From an uncultured Clostridia bacterium (lineage in GTDB: Bacteria > Bacillota > Clostridia > Peptostreptococcales > Acidaminobacteraceae): a stretch of 10,193 nucleotides of DNA. This document shows positions 5,865 through 10,193 of this stretch, one piece after another (position 1 is the first letter of the stretch; each line of letters starts with the position of its first letter). The position numbers and the translations under genes are program-made. The notes below the pieces were generated by a model that was not told the DNA's origin, searched no databases, and worked only from the letters and a program-made list of their open reading frames with translations. The stretch is from assembly GCA_937880545.1 (NCBI GenBank), contig CALFKA010000114.1:1-10193 (forward strand), given 5' to 3'.

Positions 5865-6736
5865 TGAGAACCATAGAGAGAAAAATATCCGCTCCTGATG
5901 CCCACTGGGTCGGGAGTGGTTTCCGTGTGCGCCAGCTCTTCCCTAAGGAAGAAGGCCCTTCCTGGCATGAGCGCTTCAGTCCCTTTCTTTTGATGGATTA
6001 TCACGAGCCGTTCTTCTATGAAGCGACGCCATTTGACATCGGGGTGGGTCCTCACGCCCACCGGGGCTTTTCCACCCTCACTTTCAGCGTGGCCGGCAGA
6101 CTCAGCCACAAAGACAATGCCGGAAACAAAGGCACCATTCACTCCGGCGGCGTGCAGTGGATGCATGCAGGCAAAGGGATTTTGCATAAAGAGATGCACG
6201 AGACGAGATGGAGCAAAAGCCCCCGCATCCTCCACTGTGTACAGCTGTGGATTGACTCTCCAAAAGAGCATGAGTTTGATGAACCGCAGTATCGCCATTT
6301 CGCGGCGGAAGAGATGGGACAAAGAGAATTCTTCGATGAGACAAAACTCACCGTCATCTCCGGAGAGGCTTATGGGGTCAAGGGACCCGTCCCGACCTTC
6401 TCTCCCGTCAACCTCTATCGCCTGCGCCTGAGCGACTTGTCACAGTTCGATGTGAATGAACCCTTCGATCACAACGTAGGTCTTTTGGTACTCGATGGTG
6501 AGGTGATCATCAACGAAGAGGAGCGCGGTGTACAGAGTGACTTCTTCCTCTTTCATCACGAAGAGGGAAGCATCACCTTGGAGACGGACACTTATGCCGA
6601 TGTATTGATCCTAAGTGGAAAGCCCCTCGGACAGGAAGTCCATATGAACGGTCCCTTTGCCTTATCTAACCGAGACGACCTCTACCAGGCGCTCTCCGAT
6701 CTGCAGCTCGGCAAGTTCGGAAGCATGGATTTCTGA
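5861..6736 (+). CDS. Pirin family protein (bicupin)
   Basis: 291 residues, normal length for the family. The N-terminal cupin carries the pirin signature: HAHRGFSTLTF (65-75), GGVQWMHAGKGILHKE (96-111) and LHCVQLWID (124-132). By comparison with human pirin the metal ligands are H65, H67, H109 and E111, all kept, so iron binding is likely. The C-terminal cupin ends with the conserved NGPFALSNRDDLYQA (263-277) and LGKFGSM block (283-289). Bacterial pirins include quercetin dioxygenases and proteins that modulate metabolic enzymes; the substrate here cannot be read from sequence. Two adjacent ATGs (5861 and 5864) share the GAGGAG site at 5851-5856; 7-base spacing slightly favours the second. 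It overlaps the helicase-loader gene by ATGA, an unexpected neighbour for a cupin. A strong terminator follows. Confidence 0.93.
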   Translation: MMRTIERKISAPDAHWVGSGFRVRQLFPKEEGPSWHERFSPFLLMDYHEPFFYEATPFDIGVGPHAHRGFSTLTFSVAGRLSHKDNAGNKGTIHSGGVQWMHAGKGILHKEMHETRWSKSPRILHCVQLWIDSPKEHEFDEPQYRHFAAEEMGQREFFDETKLTVISGEAYGVKGPVPTFSPVNLYRLRLSDLSQFDVNEPFDHNVGLLVLDGEVIINEEERGVQSDFFLFHHEEGSITLETDTYADVLILSGKPLGQEVHMNGPFALSNRDDLYQALSDLQLGKFGSMDF

Positions 6737-6749
6737 GTACACCGTAACT

Positions 6750-6795
6750 AAAAAAGTCCCTTCTGAGTTTCGCTCGGAGGGGACTTCTTTCGTTT
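6750..6795. terminator. Bidirectional Rho-independent terminator between pirin and the LtaS-like gene
   Basis: A 14-bp stem (6754-6767 with 6773-6786, two G-T pairs) closes a 5-base loop TTTCG. Read on the minus strand it is followed by six Ts (6755-6750), a strong terminator for the sulfatase gene. On the plus strand the tail is T-rich but broken (TTCTTTCGTTT), adequate for the pirin operon. The two genes converge on it from 17 and 15 bases away. Confidence 0.92.
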
Positions 6796-6801
6796 CAGGT
6801 T

Positions 6802-8895
6802 TTACGGGGTTTCGGAAGGTGTCTCAACGGGTTTTTTTACCAGGAGCTCTGAGACGTCCTCGGGATACGCTCTCGGCAGAGGCAATTGCTCCTTTCTGTC
6901 GAGGTAGCGGTAATAGTCTTTTTCCAGGATAAGCCCGGAGTACATGAACATTCTTCGCACTCTCTCCGACATATCCTTCTGCTGCGCTTCAGTCAGTGTC
7001 GCGCCGATATATTCACCCGTCCTCGCATTATATCTGTAGGTGCCGGTGATATAGCTGCGATTATGAAAGACAACGAAGGGATTCGTGTCACTGAAGATGT
7101 CGATGCCCATGAGAAGTCGCGAGTCATAGTTGAGCCCCATCAGGTTGTGGATGGTGGGGATGATGTCAAGGGAGCTGGTCGGACGTGTGATGACCTCTCT
7201 CTCCATGCCCTGTTCGTACATGATCAGGGCGTTTCGGTAGAGTTCAAAGTTGCGCTCCACCGGATGACCTGCCAGTTCGTTGAGGCCTTCGTCTGTCAGT
7301 CCGTAAGGATAGTGGTCTGCGCTGATGACGATGAGTGTTTTCTCGGCGATGCCCTTTTCATTGAGACGTTGCAGCAAATATTCCATCGCACGGTCGAGTT
7401 CAATATTGCAGGCGAGGTATGCCTTAACTTCATCTCTATATTCCAGGTGTTCCACCAGGTGGCGGTTTTTTTTCGCCATGGCATTGCCCATGAAGTTGTA
7501 TTCAAGGTGCCCACTGACCGTCATATAATAGGCGTGGAAGGGTTCCTTGTCGATGTACTCGTCGACAGTCGCTTCCATCATGTCAAGGTCACTTTGCGGC
7601 CAGCGTTTTGGAATATCCAAGCCATTGCCCATGCCTTTGTATTCATAGCCGAGATTGGGGTGGGACTTATCCCGGTCATAGTAGGAATAGGTGTGATTGT
7701 GATAAGCGAGGGTCAGATAGCCTTCTCTTCTAAGAGCATTACCCATGGTAAACGGAAGATAGTTCGAGGCACTTTGGGAGAGTGACCATACGCCGGCTTT
7801 GGGGATCAGGCCCGTCGTCGCGACATATTCCCCATCGGAGGTGCTGACCTCCCAGATGGGGGTGTAGAACTCAGGAAACACATAGCCTTCATTGGCCATC
7901 TTATAAAGCGTCGGTGTAAGTTCGGGATCAATCACCAGATGGGAGAGTCCCTCTGCGGTGATGAGGATCAGGTTGTGGCCGGCAAAACGGCCGGTGTGGT
8001 CGTTCTTTCGTGTCGGCGCTTTCTTTCCGAAGTACTCGTGCATCCAGCCCATCACCTCATTCGACTCTTCTTCAAAGAGTTTTTTAAAGTCAATGGAGAG
8101 GATATTGGGGCCTTTATTGACGCTGACAGGAACGACTTGCCCATCGACAACCTCTGTCGGTTCACTGCCGGGAGGCCGGGTGTTCTTCTCTTTATAAAGG
8201 GATGGAATCTCTCCTCCCTCGGAGACCGGAGCCAGCCCTTCAGGAATCAGGTCCGATGTATTCGACATATAGCCTTTGATATCATTGATGCTTGTGAGCA
8301 TAAGTCCCACTTGATAGACCGACTGATCGATCGGGCCTCGTTTAAAGAGCATAGCAAAACTGGAGCTCTCTCCTCCTTTACCGATAGAGCCGATGAAGCT
8401 GACGAGGATGACATTCAGGAAGACAAACAGAAGAAGCACGACAAAAAAAAGCCTGCGTCTCCAATTGATTTTCCAGACGGTGATGAACTTGCGAAACACA
8501 ATAAAGCCAATAAATGGCAGGAAGAGAGCAAATGCATGGAAGATATTCTTAAAAATCGCCTCGAAAATGGCCCCGGTAAACCCGAGGGCGGCAGTTCCGT
8601 GCAGAGCACTATATGTTGTATAGAATGTGCGGAAGATTTTCGTGTAGATCAGCTGGGAGGAGTAGTAAAAGGTAACCAATCCTAACAGGAAGATCAGGGT
8701 CCCTTTTCGCATTTTCTCCGGCACAAGGCTCGTAATGAGAAGGAGAGCAATGGCAAAAAGCAGACTTAAAAGCAAAAGAAGCAGCAGGTTTTTAAAAAAC
8801 GGCTGCGGACTTGCCAGTCGCAGCAGGAGCTCCATCCAGTACAAACTAAGCGTTAAAAATATCAATAATGGCAGTAGCCTTTTAATTTCTTTCAT
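6802..8895 (-). CDS. LtaS-type membrane sulfatase / phosphoglycerol transferase (LTA synthase family)
   Basis: 697 residues. Five membrane segments are visible at about 8-27, 36-57, 65-84, 117-136 and 148-168, then a long external linker (about 170-300) and an alkaline-phosphatase-like sulfatase domain (305-610). Likely manganese-site residues by comparison with S. aureus LtaS are E315 (LITAEGLS), the nucleophile T352 (VSTSDGEY), D527 and H528 (SADHYPYG), with H463 (SGHLEYN) in the substrate-binding position. Family members transfer glycerol phosphate from phosphatidylglycerol to build lipoteichoic acid or to decorate envelope polymers; which of these applies is not decidable here. About 85 residues beyond the domain end in a Pro/Glu/Thr-rich tail (PVETPSETP). 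The ATG at 8893-8895 has AAGAGG at 8901-8906. It is a single gene between two terminator or promoter regions. Confidence 0.9.
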   Translation of the reverse strand: MKEIKRLLPLLIFLTLSLYWMELLLRLASPQPFFKNLLLLLLLSLLFAIALLLITSLVPEKMRKGTLIFLLGLVTFYYSSQLIYTKIFRTFYTTYSALHGTAALGFTGAIFEAIFKNIFHAFALFLPFIGFIVFRKFITVWKINWRRRLFFVVLLLFVFLNVILVSFIGSIGKGGESSSFAMLFKRGPIDQSVYQVGLMLTSINDIKGYMSNTSDLIPEGLAPVSEGGEIPSLYKEKNTRPPGSEPTEVVDGQVVPVSVNKGPNILSIDFKKLFEEESNEVMGWMHEYFGKKAPTRKNDHTGRFAGHNLILITAEGLSHLVIDPELTPTLYKMANEGYVFPEFYTPIWEVSTSDGEYVATTGLIPKAGVWSLSQSASNYLPFTMGNALRREGYLTLAYHNHTYSYYDRDKSHPNLGYEYKGMGNGLDIPKRWPQSDLDMMEATVDEYIDKEPFHAYYMTVSGHLEYNFMGNAMAKKNRHLVEHLEYRDEVKAYLACNIELDRAMEYLLQRLNEKGIAEKTLIVISADHYPYGLTDEGLNELAGHPVERNFELYRNALIMYEQGMEREVITRPTSSLDIIPTIHNLMGLNYDSRLLMGIDIFSDTNPFVVFHNRSYITGTYRYNARTGEYIGATLTEAQQKDMSERVRRMFMYSGLILEKDYYRYLDRKEQLPLPRAYPEDVSELLVKKPVETPSETP

Positions 8896-8912
8896 CTATT
8901 CCTCTTTGAAAC

Positions 8913-8936
8913 ATTAAATCCATATTAACTCAAATC
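8913..8936 (-). promoter_or_regulatory. Weak candidate promoter of the LtaS-like gene
   Basis: On the minus strand TTTAAT (8913-8918, 5 of 6 matches) stands 17 bases before the ATG; TCGACG about 18 bp further upstream (8937-8942) matches TTGACA in 4 of 6 positions. An alternative is TTGTGT, 17 bp, TAATAT slightly upstream. Both are weak. Confidence 0.3.
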
Positions 8937-8971
8937 CGTCGAAAACACAAAAATATTTTCGGTTTGACCAC

Positions 8972-9001
8972 TTTACGGTAGTGTGCGTCACACAGTATAG
9001 T
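8972..9001 (+). promoter_or_regulatory. Candidate promoter for the leader peptide / acetyltransferase unit
   Basis: TTTACG (8972-8977, 4 of 6 matches) is followed after 18 bases by TATAGT (8996-9001, 5 of 6 matches). An A/T-rich stretch containing AAAATATTTT (8950-8959) lies upstream and could act as an UP element. Transcription would start near 9008, only about 13 bases before the mini-ORF. Confidence 0.4.
8981..8993. repeat. Dyad GTGTG-CGT-CACAC in the promoter spacer
   Basis: A perfect 5-bp inverted repeat with a 3-base centre, located between the candidate -35 and -10 elements. A protein bound here would affect plus-strand transcription directly, so it is a reasonable operator candidate; the arms are short. 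Confidence 0.3.
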
Positions 9002-9020
9002 GAATCAAGAAGGAGTGGAT

Positions 9021-9068
9021 ATGATTGACACTCTGCAGACGGAACTGCGCAAAGGTATAAGGGAATAA
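9021..9068 (+). CDS. Possible 15-residue leader peptide upstream of the acetyltransferase
   Basis: ATG at 9021-9023 with an excellent AAGGAG site (9010-9015, 5-base spacing) opens a 15-codon frame, MIDTLQTELRKGIRE, ending at TAA 9066-9068. The acetyltransferase ATG lies 3 bases later, and its own weaker ribosome site (AAGGG) sits inside the last codons of this frame. The layout suggests translational coupling or a regulatory leader. The peptide is charged, contains no hydrophobic segment and no run of a single amino acid that would suggest attenuation. It could also be the remnant of a lost upstream gene. I do not recognise it. Confidence 0.4.
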   Translation: MIDTLQTELRKGIRE

Positions 9069-9071
9069 AAA

Positions 9072-9536
9072 ATGGAAAAGATAGAAATCATCAAGGTCAC
9101 AGATAAGAATGAAAAAAGTGAGATTGTCCGAGATGTATTACTTGATCTTCCGGAATGGTTTGGACTGCCTGAAAGTACAGAAGAATACATTGAAGACGCA
9201 AGGGGGCTGCCTCTGTGGGTAGCCAAAGAGGAAGAGGAGACAATAGGTTTTGTCACATTAAAAGAAGCGACGAAAGACTGCGGCGATGTGCACTGCACGG
9301 GTGTGAAAAAGGCATACCACCGACAGGGAATTGGCCATCTTCTTATGAGCGAACTCGTAGAAGAGGCGAAAACCCAGTATGAATACCTTCAGGTGAAAAC
9401 AGTAGATGAGGGTCACTACAAGGAGTATGATCAGACCATCGCCTTCTATAGAAATTTCGGGTTTAGAAAACTGGAGGTTTTTCCTACTTTGTGGGATGAA
9501 TGGAATCCATGCCTGATCATGGTGATGAAGATCTAG
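9072..9536 (+). CDS. GNAT family N-acetyltransferase
   Basis: 154 residues, the usual length for a single-domain GNAT. The acetyl-CoA binding motif is HRQGIGHLL (residues 79-90 region, matching R/QxxGxG/A), preceded by the beta-strand DVHCTGVKKAYH and an acidic strand VAKEEEETIGFVTL. The C-terminal part, with KTVDEGHYKEYDQTIAFYRNFGF and then LEVFPTLWDEWNPC, has the FYxxxGF motif of the family and resembles a set of Firmicutes GNATs of unknown substrate. It is cytosolic and transfers an acetyl group to an amine; the acceptor cannot be inferred. The ATG follows a 15-codon mini-ORF by 3 bases and has AAGGG about 9 bases ahead. A palindrome and a terminator-like hairpin follow downstream. Confidence 0.88.
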   Translation: MEKIEIIKVTDKNEKSEIVRDVLLDLPEWFGLPESTEEYIEDARGLPLWVAKEEEETIGFVTLKEATKDCGDVHCTGVKKAYHRQGIGHLLMSELVEEAKTQYEYLQVKTVDEGHYKEYDQTIAFYRNFGFRKLEVFPTLWDEWNPCLIMVMKI

Positions 9537-9570
9537 CGACAAGCGGGTTAGACCGGGAGAACAACATCAA

Positions 9571-9591
9571 CTTGTCGGAATTTCCGACAGG
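9571..9591. repeat. 17-bp perfect palindrome downstream of the acetyltransferase
   Basis: TGTCGGAATTTCCGACA (9573-9589) has 8-bp arms around one central base. As RNA it can fold as an 8-bp stem (9571-9578 with 9584-9591, one G-U pair) and an AATTT loop, but no T-run follows, so it is a poor intrinsic terminator. It may be a protein-binding site or an RNA processing or stability element. Confidence 0.6.
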
Positions 9592-9642
9592 GCAGACTCA
9601 AGATGACGAAAGCGATCTGCCTCTACTCATCAACAAAATGGC

Positions 9643-9680
9643 AAAGCCGGCAACTTTTCACAGCTGCCGGCTTTCTCTTA
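9643..9680. terminator. Hairpin terminator between the acetyltransferase and pepF
   Basis: A perfect 10-bp GC-rich stem (9643-9652 with 9665-9674) closes a 12-base loop. Arms begin with AAA and end with TTT, so each strand has a short T-run (TTTCTCTT on plus, TTTGCC then TTTT on minus). It lies between convergent genes and probably serves both, more weakly than the hairpin at 6754-6786. Confidence 0.7.
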
Positions 9681-9737
9681 CGCTTTGTCCGGTAACCCGG
9701 TTCTTGTTATTCCCTGAGACATTTCTCTCCAGGTGAA

Positions 9738-10193
9738 TCAGTTTTCTTCTGCCTCTATTTCTTCTGTGAGTCTCTCGATCTCATCGACCAGGAAGGAAAT
9801 AAATGCGATGGTTTCTCTGAGTGCGTCGGCGTTGGTGATGTCAATGCCTGCAAGGGCGGCCAGTCCCACCGGATCCTTTGTTCCGCCCGCATCGAGGACC
9901 TTCTTCCAGTCTTCGATGGCTTCCGGGTTCTCCTTCACTCTCTTTGCCATGACAGTCGATACGGTCAGACCCGCACTATAGGTGTAGGGATAGAGTCCCT
10001 TATAGTAGTGCTGCTGGCGCATCCAGGTAAGCCCTGCATACTCATCGATCTCTACTGCATCGCCCCAGAATTCTTTGAGTGTCTTCGCATAAAGATCTGT
10101 CAAGATCTGTGCACTGACGCCCTTGCCCTGATCGATCAGTGCATAGACTTCTCGTTGGAAATGCGCTTCCTGCAGATGGGTCACGAAGTTGTG
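9738..10193 (-). CDS. pepF: Oligoendopeptidase F (peptidase M3 family), C-terminal part
   Basis: 151 codons are present from the window edge to the TGA at 9738-9740; the frame stays open to the edge, so the start and the HExxH zinc site lie outside. The visible part is the helical C-terminal portion of M3B peptidases: HNFVTHLQEAHFQREVY, then GKGVSAQILTDLYAKTLKEF, the conserved aromatic block HYYKGLYPYTYSAGLTVS (about residues 62-79 of this fragment), and AGGTKDPVGLAALAGID. The tyrosines in the aromatic block correspond to substrate-contacting residues in the family. PepF enzymes are cytosolic zinc peptidases that degrade short peptides of about 7-17 residues. The fragment ends in a Glu-rich tail. 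A GTG at 10182-10184 is internal and not the start. Confidence 0.9.
   Translation of the reverse strand, partial: HNFVTHLQEAHFQREVYALIDQGKGVSAQILTDLYAKTLKEFWGDAVEIDEYAGLTWMRQQHYYKGLYPYTYSAGLTVSTVMAKRVKENPEAIEDWKKVLDAGGTKDPVGLAALAGIDITNADALRETIAFISFLVDEIERLTEEIEAEEN

Noticed and set aside
5816..6322. Minus-strand frame of 168 codons opposite pirin
   Set aside because: Antisense to the conserved cupin motifs of pirin, with no domain or ribosome site of its own.
6886..7785. Plus-strand frame of 299 codons opposite the LtaS-like gene
   Set aside because: It is antisense to a well-supported sulfatase domain, has no ribosome site or recognisable domain, and its composition is typical of a mirrored coding frame.
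7939..8685. Plus-strand frame of 248 codons opposite the N-terminal part of the LtaS-like gene
   Set aside because: Antisense to the membrane segments and linker of a convincing protein; no recognisable motifs and no start signals.
9500..9736. Plus-strand frame of 78 codons overlapping the end of the acetyltransferase gene
   Set aside because: It runs through the palindrome and the terminator hairpin, has no ribosome site and no recognisable sequence.
1..10193. Search for tRNA, rRNA, CRISPR arrays, insertion sequences, phage or defence genes
   Set aside because: No repeat-spacer pattern, transposase, integrase, cloverleaf or known defence gene was seen by eye; the window is ordinary chromosomal content.

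Overview
The window looks like a contig end from a Firmicutes genome, probably class Clostridia, of medium GC. The support is a DnaD-domain protein directly followed by a DnaI-type helicase loader, a WalJ/YycJ metallo-hydrolase, an LtaS-type membrane sulfatase, a VanY/LdcB-type carboxypeptidase with a Gram-positive style signal peptide, a PepF-type oligoendopeptidase, strong purine-rich Shine-Dalgarno sites and a TTG start. The first 12 bases match the Illumina adapter, so the left edge is a sequencing or assembly end and not genomic sequence.

Layout. (1) Bases 13-3780, minus strand: a compact operon read right to left, walJ - mscS - M15 D,D-carboxypeptidase - MutS-family membrane protein (cut by the contig end). 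Spacings are 8 bp, an 11-bp overlap and 36 bp. (2) Bases 3781-4005: a divergent control region with candidate promoters in both directions and two small dyads. (3) Bases 4006-6736, plus strand: dnaD - dnaI-like ATPase - pirin, joined by two ATGA stop/start overlaps, ending at a strong bidirectional hairpin terminator (6754-6786). (4) Bases 6802-8895, minus strand: a single LtaS-type phosphoglycerol transferase/sulfatase gene. (5) Bases 8896-9020: a second divergent control region. (6) Bases 9021-9536, plus strand: a possible 15-codon leader peptide followed by a GNAT acetyltransferase. (7) Bases 9537-9737: an intergenic stretch with a 17-bp perfect palindrome and a hairpin terminator. (8) Bases 9738-10193, minus strand: the C-terminal end of an M3-family oligoendopeptidase F cut by the right edge.

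How the genes relate. The plus-strand operon supplies two proteins that load the replicative helicase, plus a pirin whose link to them is unknown. The minus-strand operon mixes DNA metabolism (WalJ, a MutS relative) with envelope functions (mechanosensitive channel, peptidoglycan trimming). The LtaS-like protein adds envelope polymer synthesis. I see no tRNA, rRNA, CRISPR array, insertion sequence, phage gene or defence system. The more interesting points are the pairing of WalJ with a MutS relative in one operon facing the helicase-loader operon, a recurring compact promoter layout ahead of all four transcription units, and a few unexplained dyads and a mini-ORF.
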